NCBI GenBank assembly: GCA_019638595.1
Contig: JAHBTJ010000012.1
Location: 124,001-188,000 of the forward strand
Direction: 5' to 3'
DNA length: 64,000 bases
Source: Chitinophagaceae bacterium
GTDB lineage: Bacteria > Bacteroidota > Bacteroidia > Chitinophagales > Chitinophagaceae
The notes beneath the pieces are model-generated. The model had not been told where the DNA came from. It saw nothing but the letters and a program-made list of their open reading frames with translations, and made no database searches. How positions within the stretch are numbered: position 1 is the first letter of the stretch; every line of letters starts with the position of its first letter. This document shows, piece after piece, positions 1 through 10,466 of the stretch. The translations under genes and the position numbers were made by a program.

Positions 1-1507
1 TCAGTAAACTGGTAACTGTTGCCAGTAATGTAAACAAGCTGATATGATTTCCATAAAACGGGATATTGAATCCAAAGGTGAGGATAGAATCGTAGGACGA
101 CAGGTCGTCTGCCCAAAGAAAACTTTGTCCCCTCAGCTCAATAGCCGCATTAAAAAAGCTGTACAGCGAAAAGAATATTGGAATTTGCAGCAGGGCCGGG
201 ATACACCCTCCCAGGGGATTCACCCCCGCGCTGCGGAACACTTTCATTTGTTCCATAGCATATGCCTGCTGGTCGCCCTTAAGCTTAGCCTTCAACTGGT
301 CCAGCTCGGGGCGCAACGCCTTCATTTTAGCCCCGCTCAGGTAACTCGTATACACCAATGGCGAGGTAAGCAGGCGAATGAATATGGTAAGCAACGCGAT
401 CACAATACCGTAACTTCCAAAAAACTTTGTAAAGAAATCGAACACGGGCATTACCAGCCATTTGTTGATGTATTTAACAAAAGCGTATATACCCTGCCCC
501 AGGTTAATTACATTCTGCATGCCAAGGTCATAACTCTTGAGTATTTTATAGTCATTAGGGCCATAATATACCTGGAAAGGAATGACTGCTTTATTATCTG
601 CCGGCAGGTTGATTTTAAGATTGCCGGTAGCGGCAGTGATCAAACCCGTGGAGTCATGTGTTTCGGTACAGGTAATGCTGCCCGAATTGAAACTGTTTTT
701 AGCGATGAGGGTGGTGTTAAAGAATTTTTGCTTCAGGCTCAGCCATTTTACCGGGCTTTCAAACTGGTGATCGTATGACCTTCCGAGCGTAAAATAGTCG
801 TAGTCGTCTTTTATCCAGAAACCGATCTGCGTTTCGCGCTTTTCCGTTTCCATGCTTTTTTCATGCTGCCTCAGCTCATTCTGCCATATCAAATTTATAC
901 TGTTCTGCGTAAGCAGGCTGTTCACGCCATCTATTTCCACATCCCAGTCAATCATATACTGATCCTGCTTAACAGTAAAACGATGCACAACAGCCCGCCC
1001 TGTTGAATCCCGGAGCTGGTACACGATTGATTGGCTGCCATCCGCATTTTTCAGCACTTCGCCACCGTCAAAGTACAGGTCGCTCACCTGTATGGCTTTA
1101 TTAGAAGCGGTGTTAATAGCATAGGTAATTTTGTCAAAGTTTCCTTCTACCAGCTTTACATCCTGGCTATCTACCGATTTATACCCCTTCAGCTCAACCA
1201 GCGTGGGTTGGCCGCCTTTATTAGAAAAAGTAATTTTTAAAACATCGTTTTCCAGCATCGTGGTTTTTTCCGTGCCTTCGGCAGGAAATTGCCCGGCATC
1301 CGCTACTTTCTCCCGGATTTCTCTTTGAGCCGCTTCCTGCTTATGCAGGTTGCTGTCAACTTTGGGCTGAAGTGCGGCGATCGAATCCTGGGTATGTTTT
1401 CTTTCTCTTTCTATATCCAGTTGCCCCTGGCGGGTAAAATAGAAAAAACCAATGAACATCAAGCCCAGCAAAACGAACCCGATAACCGCATTTTTGTCAA
1501 ACTGCAT
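1..1507 (-). CDS. yidC: Membrane protein insertase YidC (3' end outside window)
   Basis: YidC/Oxa1-family insertase that folds and inserts inner-membrane proteins with or without SecYEG. My reading from the ATG at 1507 gives MQFDKNAVIGFVLLGLMF, then a single TM (about 8-24), a long periplasmic beta-rich domain of about 330 residues, and the conserved insertase core. The core holds the groove arginine in IFIRLLTSPLVY (Arg378) and the segment GVNPLGGCIPALLQIPIFF. About 502 codons are present and no stop is met, so the last 100 or so residues lie beyond the left edge. The gene is co-oriented with pyrG, 99 bp away, a pairing common in Bacteroidota. It has its own -7-like element at 1532-1539. Identity is clear from the core motifs. 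Confidence 0.93.
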   Translation of the reverse strand, partial: MQFDKNAVIGFVLLGLMFIGFFYFTRQGQLDIERERKHTQDSIAALQPKVDSNLHKQEAAQREIREKVADAGQFPAEGTEKTTMLENDVLKITFSNKGGQPTLVELKGYKSVDSQDVKLVEGNFDKITYAINTASNKAIQVSDLYFDGGEVLKNADGSQSIVYQLRDSTGRAVVHRFTVKQDQYMIDWDVEIDGVNSLLTQNSINLIWQNELRQHEKSMETEKRETQIGFWIKDDYDYFTLGRSYDHQFESPVKWLSLKQKFFNTTLIAKNSFNSGSITCTETHDSTGLITAATGNLKINLPADNKAVIPFQVYYGPNDYKILKSYDLGMQNVINLGQGIYAFVKYINKWLVMPVFDFFTKFFGSYGIVIALLTIFIRLLTSPLVYTSYLSGAKMKALRPELDQLKAKLKGDQQAYAMEQMKVFRSAGVNPLGGCIPALLQIPIFFSLYSFFNAAIELRGQSFLWADDLSSYDSILTFGFNIPFYGNHISLFTLLATVTSLL

Positions 1508-1531
1508 AGTTTACCTTAAAATTTAAGTGGG

Positions 1532-1539
1532 CAAAGGTA
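1532..1539 (-). promoter_or_regulatory. Bacteroidota -7 promoter element for yidC
   Basis: On the minus strand this reads TACCTTTG, an exact match to the phylum's TAnnTTTG -7 consensus. It lies 24 nt upstream of the yidC ATG. No good -33 TTTG is seen at the usual spacing, so the call rests on the -7 box and position only. Confidence 0.5.
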
Positions 1540-1606
1540 ACATCTTTGCCTCAACTTTGAGGATATATCCAAAATAGTTTGGGTATGGAGAAAGCCCGGC
1601 TATCAT

Positions 1607-3265
<1,659 letters not shown>

Positions 3266-3344
3266 TTAGTTATATAATTTAACTTATTTAAAATTTAGTA
3301 TGTATACCACACCGACCGTACAGCACAATTGATCAAAAAAACGA

Positions 3345-3404
3345 CCCGTAAAGTTGTAAGATATATGTTCTGAGGTCATGCAAACTTACAGCTTTTTACG
3401 AGGG
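3345..3404. promoter_or_regulatory. Imperfect inverted repeat upstream of pyrG
   Basis: Left arm 3345-3360 (cccgtaaagttgtaag) pairs with right arm 3385-3404 (cttacagctttttacgaggg) apart from small bulges, across a loop of about 24 nt. It lies about 90-150 bp upstream of the pyrG start. It could be an operator or a leader structure. No assigned regulator; this is inference from symmetry alone. Confidence 0.35.
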
Positions 3405-3454
3405 TACAAAAAGATAGCGAAAAAGAATGTGGAAAAATCAGCAGAACCGTGCGT

Positions 3455-3481
3455 AAAAAAAAGACCTCTTTTCAGAGGCCT
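3455..3481 (-). terminator. Rho-independent terminator (minus strand)
   Basis: A 7-bp hairpin (AGAGGCC against GACCTCT-type arms, about 4-nt loop, one wobble) followed on the minus strand by eight T. It would stop leftward transcription before the pyrG upstream region. The only candidate upstream unit on this strand is the small ORF at 3553-3669. Confidence 0.6.
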
Positions 3482-3552
3482 TATAAAGATTAATGTGAAT
3501 TTAATGGGCTTTAATCTTTAATGATATAATTGAAAAATCAATAAACAGGGTT

Positions 3553-3669
3553 TTATTTACATATATAAGGAATAAAACAACAGGCGTTCAGTAAGTGCGA
3601 TACCAGCTTTGACACGGCGGGATAAAACGTGCAACCCGCAGTAAGTATTAAAAAGGTTGTTTTTTTCAT
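3553..3669 (-). CDS. Possible small lipoprotein-like ORF (38 aa)
   Basis: Not a recognised family. The ATG at 3669 gives MKKTTFLILTAGC followed by 25 residues that include three more cysteines. Lys-Lys-Thr, a short hydrophobic run and LTAGC resemble a lipoprotein signal with Cys13 as the lipidated residue. A terminator follows the stop by about 70 bp, which fits a small transcribed unit. There is no clear ribosome site or promoter, and the ORF is short enough to be chance. Confidence 0.25.
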   Translation of the reverse strand: MKKTTFLILTAGCTFYPAVSKLVSHLLNACCFIPYICK

Positions 3670-3788
3670 GTATTGGATTGAGAAAATTCGTTTTTCTGTA
3701 ATAAACTAATAGGAACGCTTTTTTATTTTATTTATTGTTATTTATTCAAACCAGCCAATCATACAGTTATTCATCGCAGGTATTAAGG

Positions 3789-3796
3789 TAACTTTG
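3789..3796 (+). promoter_or_regulatory. Bacteroidota -7 promoter element for the cysteine desulfurase gene
   Basis: TAACTTTG matches the TAnnTTTG consensus exactly and sits 24 nt before the GTG start at 3821, the same distance as the element in front of yidC. The -33 region is weak. Confidence 0.5.
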
Positions 3797-3820
3797 AAGC
3801 ATTATTAATAATAACAGACC

Positions 3821-4972
3821 GTGCTGAAACTTCCGGTTTATTTAGATAACAACGCTACAACACCTGTTGATCCCGAAGTACTGGATGCAATGATGCCCTA
3901 TTTTACCAGGCATTTTGGAAATGCGGCCAGCCGCAATCACGCATTTGGCTGGACTGCTGAAGAAGCCGTACAGCAAGCCCGAGAACAGGTAGCCGCACTG
4001 CTTGGGGCCGGGGCGGATGAGATCATTTTTACTTCGGGCGCTACCGAAGCTGTCAATCTTGCTATAAAAGGAACCTACGAAATACATGGCGGAGGCGATC
4101 AGCATATTATTACCTGCGTTACCGAACACAAAGCGGTGCTTGATACCTGCAAACACCTTGAAAAATCCGGCGCATCGGTTACTTATCTTCCTGTAAACAA
4201 AGATGGCCTGATCAACACCAACGACCTGGAGGCTGCCATACAACGAAATACAGTGCTCATTGCCGTTATGTACGCCAATAATGAAACGGGGGTTATACAG
4301 CCGGTTGCCGAAATAGCAGATATAGCCAGGCAACATGGCATTGTATTCTTTTCTGACGCTACCCAGGCTGTGGGAAAAATTCCCATACGCGTCAATGAGC
4401 ATCCTTTGGGAATGTTGTGCTTATCGGCGCATAAAATATATGGCCCTAAGGGAGCAGGCGCATTGTATGTTAGAAGAAAAAACCCCAGGGTAAGGTTAAC
4501 AGCTCAAATAGATGGAGGAGGACACGAAAAAGGAATGCGCAGCGGTACCCTGAACGTTGCGGGTATTGCAGCGCTGGGAAAAGCCTGCACCCTTTGCGCC
4601 AGCAAAATGACAAACGAAGGATCGCGTATAAAAAAGTTACGCGACAAACTAGAAAATGCATTGCTGGCTATACAGGATGTAACGATAAATGGCGATCGGG
4701 TTCACCGGTTACCGAATGTCAGCAACCTGTCGTTCGCAAATATAAAAGGTAACAGTTTGCTTACAGCCATCAGCAAAACAATAGCGGTTTCTTCCGGATC
4801 GGCATGCACATCGGCTAACCCGGAACCTTCGCATGTATTGAGCGCGATGGGAGTTGAGGCCGATCTGGCTAAAAACAGCATCCGCTTTGGGCTTGGCCGG
4901 TTTACTACTGAAGAAGAAATAACGTATGCAATACAGAAAGTTTCCGAAATTGTAACGGAAATGAAAGGATGA
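3821..4972 (+). CDS. iscS: Cysteine desulfurase, IscS/NifS family
   Basis: PLP-dependent class V aminotransferase-fold enzyme that removes sulfur from cysteine as a protein persulfide for Fe-S cluster and other thio-cofactor synthesis. The 383 residues start YLDNNATTPVDPEV. The PLP lysine is Lys205 in LSAHKIYGPKG, and the persulfide cysteine is Cys329 in SSGSACTSANPEPSHVL, the longer IscS-type active loop. HEKGMRSGTLN (about 235-245) is also conserved. The start is GTG at 3821, because the protein fits the family from its first residues. Somewhat shorter than E. coli IscS (about 404) at the C-terminus. No iscU or iscA is adjacent, so the IscS symbol reflects subfamily resemblance rather than operon context. 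Confidence 0.92.
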   Translation: MLKLPVYLDNNATTPVDPEVLDAMMPYFTRHFGNAASRNHAFGWTAEEAVQQAREQVAALLGAGADEIIFTSGATEAVNLAIKGTYEIHGGGDQHIITCVTEHKAVLDTCKHLEKSGASVTYLPVNKDGLINTNDLEAAIQRNTVLIAVMYANNETGVIQPVAEIADIARQHGIVFFSDATQAVGKIPIRVNEHPLGMLCLSAHKIYGPKGAGALYVRRKNPRVRLTAQIDGGGHEKGMRSGTLNVAGIAALGKACTLCASKMTNEGSRIKKLRDKLENALLAIQDVTINGDRVHRLPNVSNLSFANIKGNSLLTAISKTIAVSSGSACTSANPEPSHVLSAMGVEADLAKNSIRFGLGRFTTEEEITYAIQKVSEIVTEMKG

Positions 4973-5065
4973 GCAGGGATCTTTACAGTCCTTGTTGCCT
5001 GTTACTGCCAATGGCAGCTTAGCCCTGGTAAACTATGCTGAACATTGATACAGCCGTTCATTGCG

Positions 5066-5911
5066 CTATGGCTTATATGTAACGCGGTTGGATAATGTAC
5101 CGATGTTTTCAATACTGATATCTACCACATCGTTTTCATGTAACGTAAAATCATTATCAGGTACAAGGCAGGTTCCTGTCATCAAAAAGCTTCCAACAGG
5201 GAAATCTGTTTCGCGATAAAGAAAGCCCGCCAGTTCCGTAAGCGATCTTTTCATCTGGCTGATTTTGATAGCTCCTTCAAAAACAATTTTTTCACCACGC
5301 AGTATCTGCATGCTGATGGTTGTATCGGGAATGATGGGACTTACGGGGATGTAGAGGCAAGGACCCAATGCCGCGCTCCTTTCGTAAGATTTGGCCTGCG
5401 GAAGATACAACGGGTTCTCACCTTCTATACTCCTTGAGCTCATATCGTTACCAATCGTATAGGCCTGGATATTCCCCCTGCTGTTAATAAAAAGCGTGAG
5501 CTCCGGCTCCGGAACGTTCCAGGTTGAATCTCTGCGTATATACACATCCTGACCAGTTCCTGCTACCCTGTGCGGAAGCGATTTAAAAAACAGCTCGGGG
5601 CGTTCTGCTTCGTACACCTTATCGTAAAAGGTTGCACCACCCGATTCTTTGGATTCCTCCATTCTCGCATCCCTGCTGCGCAGGTAAGTTACACCCGCGG
5701 CCCATACTTCCTGGCTTTGAACAGGAGGCTGTATATGATTTTTAATGATTGACTGCGCTTCGCCCGGGGCGATCGTTGTAAAATCCTGCAAGGAAGCAAG
5801 GTATTTATGCAGGTCTTCGCGGTTGATCAGTTCATCGAACCCGGAAGCACTGATATAATAAGCGCCGTTGAACTCCAGTATATTTCCCTTTTCAGTTTTA
5901 AAAAGCTTCAT
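5066..5911 (-). CDS. Fumarylacetoacetate hydrolase (FAH) family protein
   Basis: 281 residues. The N-terminal 65 residues are a small lead domain. The FAH catalytic domain carries the metal ligands Glu135 and Glu137 in VPEPELTL and Asp156 in GNDMSSRSIEGENPLYLPQAKSY (start about 154). The insertion FYDKVYEAERPELFFKS is typical of the branch containing 2-keto-3-deoxy-sugar-acid dehydratases, so a 2-keto-3-deoxy-arabinonate-like dehydratase is one possibility. The substrate is not determined by the sequence. It starts 79 bp downstream of the DUF6786 lipoprotein gene on the same strand, so the two are probably co-transcribed, which suggests sugar or sugar-acid catabolism. Confidence 0.85.
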   Translation of the reverse strand: MKLFKTEKGNILEFNGAYYISASGFDELINREDLHKYLASLQDFTTIAPGEAQSIIKNHIQPPVQSQEVWAAGVTYLRSRDARMEESKESGGATFYDKVYEAERPELFFKSLPHRVAGTGQDVYIRRDSTWNVPEPELTLFINSRGNIQAYTIGNDMSSRSIEGENPLYLPQAKSYERSAALGPCLYIPVSPIIPDTTISMQILRGEKIVFEGAIKISQMKRSLTELAGFLYRETDFPVGSFLMTGTCLVPDNDFTLHENDVVDISIENIGTLSNRVTYKP

Positions 5912-5990
5912 GGTTAATACTTTAATTGAAATGTTATCCCTGGTACAAGGAGCGTTTTTGACAAATAATATACTCTTGTTCCTGCTGGAA

Positions 5991-7223
5991 CTATTTCATA
6001 CGCGCATCATTAAGACCAATACCCAATAAATGTTTGGCCATTTTATCCAACGAAGCAAAATCACCTTCAAAGTGACAGGTCACCTGCTTATAGGTAAAAG
6101 ATTCCCCGGGGTTAAGCGGCTTTGCAGGCGAAGAAGATTCCAGCTCATAGAACGGCCCCAGTTGCGAACCATCCTGTAAGGGTCCGTCATTATAAGAGTT
6201 TACAACATCTCCCTTATACGGTTCTTTTTGTATTTCCCATTTTGAATTTACATATGCGCCGGCCGTATCCACATCAAACAAGATAAAGGTGAGCACATTT
6301 TTCTTAAAATCAAAGCTGGCAGCCAGTGGTTTGGCAATAACGGGAGAAAGCCCCAGCTTACTGCGATGCTTGCCATCGCATTTCAGCAGCAATACGCTGT
6401 CTTTCATTACCAGCCTGTCGGCGGGTATTGTTCCAAAATAATTGTCGGTAATATGTTTTCCTGCATCGGGCCGGTTTTTGAATGGAACGATGGCTACTGT
6501 TTCTTCAGAAGGAGTAAACATACCTAAAAGCCAAACCGAAAGCAAGCCTGTTTCTTTTTTCCACGCAGCATTGCCTTCGTTCTTTATTACATTTTCAGTT
6601 TCATACGCTACCCAATTCACATTTCCGGGAATATCGTATTGCAGGCGTTTGCCAATCGCAGCCCCATCAAGCAAATGAATGGTCCTGTTTACTTCTACAT
6701 TAAAAGGAGTACCGCTGAAATTGTTAAAAGAAGCCTTATGTGTAAACAATACGCTGTTACTGTCTGATTTAGCAACCTGGTAAGCAACGGTATCAATAAA
6801 AGGAGGTACCTGCCAGTTTTGTATATTGAATGCATCTCCCTTTTTAAAGTAGAAGGAGAACTGTCCGCCCTCCGGCCCTATCCAAAATCTTTCTTCCCCG
6901 CCTACCGGGTTAAACCGGGACTTAAATTCCCCTGAAGCAATAAGATCGTAATTGAGCCAGCCAAAGCTGTTACCCGAATCGCTGTTTGCAGAACTGGTCA
7001 TTACCCGTCCCTGGTAATCGGCAGTGATCAACACCCTGGCGCCACTATCGTTCCTCAGCTCAATTGTACTTTGCAGGTGTTTTTTTAAGAACGCGGCATC
7101 ATAACCATAGCTGCCCTTTGCATATTCGGCAGGCTTTACAGCAGGGGTTTCGTTGCAGGACATTAATATAAATATTATAAGAAATGTGGCTAAAAATAAT
7201 ACGGGTTGTCTTGGCATAAGCAT
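5991..7223 (-). CDS. DUF6786-family lipoprotein
   Basis: 410 residues. The N-terminus has a hydrophobic segment (7-21) ending in the lipobox Leu20-Met21-Ser22-Cys23, so the mature protein should be a lipid-anchored envelope protein. The body (YGYDAAFLKKHLQSTIELR, then RVLITADYQGRVMTSS and GGEERFWIGPEGGQF) resembles the Bacteroidota DUF6786 family, which is thought to share a galactose-mutarotase-like beta-sandwich. No catalytic activity is established. An alternative start is Met3. It lies directly upstream of the FAH-family gene, so a role in carbohydrate handling is plausible (inference). Upstream is the first REP-like repeat block of the permease array. Confidence 0.75.
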   Translation of the reverse strand: MLMPRQPVLFLATFLIIFILMSCNETPAVKPAEYAKGSYGYDAAFLKKHLQSTIELRNDSGARVLITADYQGRVMTSSANSDSGNSFGWLNYDLIASGEFKSRFNPVGGEERFWIGPEGGQFSFYFKKGDAFNIQNWQVPPFIDTVAYQVAKSDSNSVLFTHKASFNNFSGTPFNVEVNRTIHLLDGAAIGKRLQYDIPGNVNWVAYETENVIKNEGNAAWKKETGLLSVWLLGMFTPSEETVAIVPFKNRPDAGKHITDNYFGTIPADRLVMKDSVLLLKCDGKHRSKLGLSPVIAKPLAASFDFKKNVLTFILFDVDTAGAYVNSKWEIQKEPYKGDVVNSYNDGPLQDGSQLGPFYELESSSPAKPLNPGESFTYKQVTCHFEGDFASLDKMAKHLLGIGLNDARMK

Positions 7224-7411
7224 ATCAAGATTAAAAAGCGCGTTAAGATAAACAAAAAGGAGAAAGAATGAGCCAATTTAGGAAGAACCGTGCAAGATTT
7301 TGGCTCCGGGAACAACTGAAAGCAAAAAACAGAAAGGAAATATCAGCCGGCAGACCACTTGTCGTTGCATATTTAGTTGATCTCGCCCCCAACTGCCATC
7401 AGGCAGGCTTT
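7224..7411. other. Intergenic stretch upstream of the DUF6786 gene
   Basis: AT-rich upstream DNA of the lipoprotein gene followed by the first traces of REP-like sequence. No convincing gene or promoter box is visible. A plus-strand open frame through 7268-7981 is low-complexity translation of the repeats. Confidence 0.6.
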
Positions 7412-7844
7412 TATTTTCTCTCCGTTCCGCACATGCGGGACGAAGAGGGACAGCGCTGCAGAATAAAACCGAGCCTATCTCTCCTTCTCTCTTTCCAAAG
7501 CCCGCCTGAACGGACGTCCGCCCGTGCCGGTACGGACGCGGCAGGGAAAGGGAGGGGTCAAGCCTATCCCTCCTTCTCCCTTTCCCATAGAAAGGAAGCG
7601 GTGCTGCAAAACAATTCTAAGCTATATATCTACCACATCAAGCCTATCCCTCCTTCTCCCTTTCCAAAGGAAAGAGAGCGGTACTGTAGAACAGTTCCAA
7701 GATTTTTGTTCTTCCACATCATCTATATAGTATATCCAATCTCCACATTTTCACATTCCCAACCTCCCCGCTGCATTTCATCAACCTTCTCTGAATTTAG
7801 GCACCCCTCTTTCCTTCGGGAAGAGGGCCGGGGAGATGGGCTGC
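7412..7844. repeat. REPIN-like block 3' of permease 1, with four tandem left arms
   Basis: Boundary block of the array. Four consecutive left-arm modules (each a pyrimidine-rich hairpin such as CCCTTTCC against GGAAAGRGAGCGGT) start near 7415, 7471, 7562 and 7640. One carries an inserted palindromic tract (7516-7550). Then come the conserved spacer (TTCTTCCACATCATC onward) and the right arm at 7799-7844, which ends two bases before the stop codon of permease 1. This is the most expanded copy in the window. Confidence 0.75.
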
Positions 7845-7845
7845 T

Positions 7846-10233
7846 TTATTCCATCCTCAACGCTTTCACCGGGTTTGCCATCGCTGCCCGTATGCTCTGC
7901 CAGCCAATAGTTATTAAAGCAGCTATTATCGCAAGCGCTCCCGAAAAAATAAACAACCACCATGTAATCCGGATATGGTAAGCGAAATGCTCTAACCACT
8001 TTACTGCGGCCCACCATGTAACCGGGAAAGCAATAACAACGGATATCACAATAAGCTTTAAAAAATCTTTCGTGATCAGCATGAGTATATTTCCAATAGT
8101 TGCCCCAATCACTTTCCTGATGCCAATCTCTTTTCTTTTTTGTTCGGTTATAAAAATTATAATGCCCAATAATCCCGAGCAGCACATTAAAATAGTAATA
8201 ACAGAAGATAGCAATACAAAGTTCAGGATGTTTGTATCCTTTTTGTATAGTGTGGCAAATTCTTCATCAGCAAATGAGTATTCAAAATAAGTACCCGGAA
8301 AAAATTTCTTCCATAATTTCTCAACGGCTGTTAAGGCTTCTTTAACTTTCCCGGGTTCAGTTTGTATAATAAAGTTTTCGCTATTGGTGCCGCCCGGGGA
8401 TATTACAAGAGGGGCTATTTTAGTATGCAGGCTTTTATGGTAGAAGTCTTTCACCACACCTATTATAACTCCCTTTTTGAAGCGCTTACCGACAACAGGC
8501 TCCTTTATTCCAAACTGTTTAACCGCTGTTTCATTTAAAACTGTATTTAATTTATCATTATTGATATTCTTATCAAACCATCTTCCTTCACTTAACTGCA
8601 AATGCATGATGTTATTAAAATCCGCATCTACGGCATAAGATATATATTGTGGATTGAATTTATCGGGTTTGCCATCCCAGTCTATACCGTTTGATATGCT
8701 GAAGTTTTCGTTAACCAGAGAAGTAATATTAGTTCGGGAAACAGCTTTTACAGATTGAAATGTCAGTAATTCATTTTTCAATGTCTCTAAAGCAGACTCC
8801 TGTTGCTCCTCCGCTCCGGGCTTATCAAATGGAAATGCATAGGGTGGAACCTGTACAGTGAACACCTGGGATCGGTCATATGTCACATGTTGTTGTTGAA
8901 TAAAATTTAACTGGCGGTATATTACACATGTTGCCGAAATCATGAAAATAGCAAGCCCAAACTGGGCCGTAACCAATATCTTTCTGAACCTCACGCCTCT
9001 TGTCATTAAGCCATTACCATCTTTAAAAATATTAGCAGGATTGAATGATGATAAAAGCAGGGCCGGATATAAGCCTGTTAAAAACAAAACAGCAACAAAA
9101 GTACCGAGCAACATAAATATACTGCCCGGATAAATTGAATTAAAGGAAAACTGAAGCCCCGAAAAGTAGTTCAATATGGGGAAGCTGAGTGATAGCAATA
9201 TAATGGACAGCAATAACGACAGGCAGGCAGTAACAAAAGATTCAGCTATCAACTGAAAGAACAGTTGCCTTTTTGTTGCGCCCGTAATTTTCCGGATGCT
9301 CATTTCCTTTATCCTGGACGAAATACGTGCTATAGCCAGATTCACATAATTAATAGAAGCCGTTGTCAGTAATAACACTGCCAATACAACAAAGGCTACA
9401 ATCGAGTTTTTATCAGTATGTGAAAATGCAGATACTTTAAAATCATTTTCAAAGCGCATATCTTTTAATGGAACTAATGATGAGGTGATGCTTCCCTGTG
9501 CCTGGCTTTTGCTCTTTATTAATTTATCAATCTTATTTTCCGTAACAATTTTATTTGCTCCGGGCCGCAGTTTAATAAATGTTTTATACGACAGGTATAA
9601 CCAATCCTGGCTAATTACATCCAGATCGTGAAACCGGGTAATAACATCAAACTGAAAGCTTGAATTAACAGGATTGTCATTAACAACTCCTGCAACGGTA
9701 AACAATTTGTCATTTAATTGAATTTGTCTTCCTGTAGCTGCCGTTTTTCCAAACAGCTTTTCAGCTTTTGACCTGGTAATAATTACCGTTTGCGGATTTG
9801 AATAAAACAGTTCGGCACCTCCTTCTATAAAAGAATAATTAAAAACTTTAAACCAATTATTATCTACATGGATCGCGCTGTCAGCTTTAAATATCCTGTC
9901 ATTTACAGCTATGGTATAGGCTCCGGGCCTTAGTTTTTCCATTCGTGTTATCTCCTCTGCTTCCGGTATGCTTTTCTTAATTTCCTCACCCAACGGGAAA
10001 AAACTGTTTTCCGCTATCCATGTGTTGGTTTTATCAACATTCCATATATTTTTCATCAAAAAGATCCGGTTGGCATCAGTATGATAATCATCAAAGCTCA
10101 ATTCGTTATACACCCAAATTGATATTAGCATAGTAGCGGTTAACGCAACAGAAAGACCGCCAATATTTATAACGCTTATTATTCTTTGCTTTTGAATGTT
10201 TCTCCAAGCTGTTTTGAAATAGTTTTTTAGCAT
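7846..10233 (-). CDS. MacB/FtsX-family ABC permease, array member 1
   Basis: Inner-membrane subunit of a MacB-type ABC system. In this family ATP-driven motion is transmitted to periplasmic domains rather than through a channel. The layout, shared by all 19 members, is an amphipathic start (MLKNYFKTAWRN), TM1 about 20-42, a MacB_PCD-like periplasmic domain about 45-270, and TM2 277-300. Then come coupling loop KEMSIRKITGA (309-319), TM3 and TM4 ending in GLYPA (387-391), TM5 about 418-440, and a second periplasmic domain about 445-660. TM6, coupling loop KEIGIRKVIGA (about 701), TM7, TM8 and tail ANPVKALRME complete it: 795 residues, eight TMs. An open frame extends to 10308, but the extra 25 residues come from flanking repeat, so ATG 10233 is chosen. 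Last gene of the array in transcription order. Confidence 0.92.
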   Translation of the reverse strand: MLKNYFKTAWRNIQKQRIISVINIGGLSVALTATMLISIWVYNELSFDDYHTDANRIFLMKNIWNVDKTNTWIAENSFFPLGEEIKKSIPEAEEITRMEKLRPGAYTIAVNDRIFKADSAIHVDNNWFKVFNYSFIEGGAELFYSNPQTVIITRSKAEKLFGKTAATGRQIQLNDKLFTVAGVVNDNPVNSSFQFDVITRFHDLDVISQDWLYLSYKTFIKLRPGANKIVTENKIDKLIKSKSQAQGSITSSLVPLKDMRFENDFKVSAFSHTDKNSIVAFVVLAVLLLTTASINYVNLAIARISSRIKEMSIRKITGATKRQLFFQLIAESFVTACLSLLLSIILLSLSFPILNYFSGLQFSFNSIYPGSIFMLLGTFVAVLFLTGLYPALLLSSFNPANIFKDGNGLMTRGVRFRKILVTAQFGLAIFMISATCVIYRQLNFIQQQHVTYDRSQVFTVQVPPYAFPFDKPGAEEQQESALETLKNELLTFQSVKAVSRTNITSLVNENFSISNGIDWDGKPDKFNPQYISYAVDADFNNIMHLQLSEGRWFDKNINNDKLNTVLNETAVKQFGIKEPVVGKRFKKGVIIGVVKDFYHKSLHTKIAPLVISPGGTNSENFIIQTEPGKVKEALTAVEKLWKKFFPGTYFEYSFADEEFATLYKKDTNILNFVLLSSVITILMCCSGLLGIIIFITEQKRKEIGIRKVIGATIGNILMLITKDFLKLIVISVVIAFPVTWWAAVKWLEHFAYHIRITWWLFIFSGALAIIAALITIGWQSIRAAMANPVKALRME

Positions 10234-10250
10234 AAAAAGTAATTTAAAGT

Positions 10251-10463
10251 CTATCCTTCCTTCTCCTTTTCCAAAGGAAAAGGGAGCGGTACTGCAGAAT
10301 ATTTCCAAACTTTATACCTACCACATTAGCTATTGAATAAATCCAAGCTTGACGTTTAGTATTTGTAGGCCGCTTGCATTCTCAACTTCCCGTTCACTGT
10401 ATTTCATCAACCTCCTTTGAACTTAGGCACCTCTCTTCCCGAAGGGATGGGGGGAGATGGGCT
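10251..10463. repeat. REPIN-like element between permeases 1 and 2
   Basis: One left hairpin (10251-10295), a type I spacer containing the two related motifs near 10296-10318 and 10334-10352, and a right arm from 10428 that ends by the stop of permease 2. The 3' half closely matches the element at 13161-13240. Confidence 0.75.
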
Positions 10464-10466
10464 GCT

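Noticed and set aside
3842-4402. Minus-strand open frame opposite the cysteine desulfurase gene
   Set aside because: Antisense shadow of a clearly coding gene, with no family signal. The same holds for the many short frames antisense to the permeases.
7799-7844. Classical Rho-independent terminators at every permease 3' end
   Set aside because: The right-arm hairpins are strong but are followed by G-rich or mixed sequence, not a T tract, so they were annotated as repeats.
7268-7981. Plus-strand open frame of 237 codons
   Set aside because: It runs through the tandem repeat arms and into the 3' end of permease 1 on the opposite strand. The protein is low-complexity Ser/Pro/Arg with no family features.
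10234-10308. N-terminal extension of permease 1 (similar extensions for permeases 3, 15 and 18)
   Set aside because: The extra residues are encoded by repeat or leader DNA, while the conserved M.KNYF-type start or equivalent is at the internal ATG.
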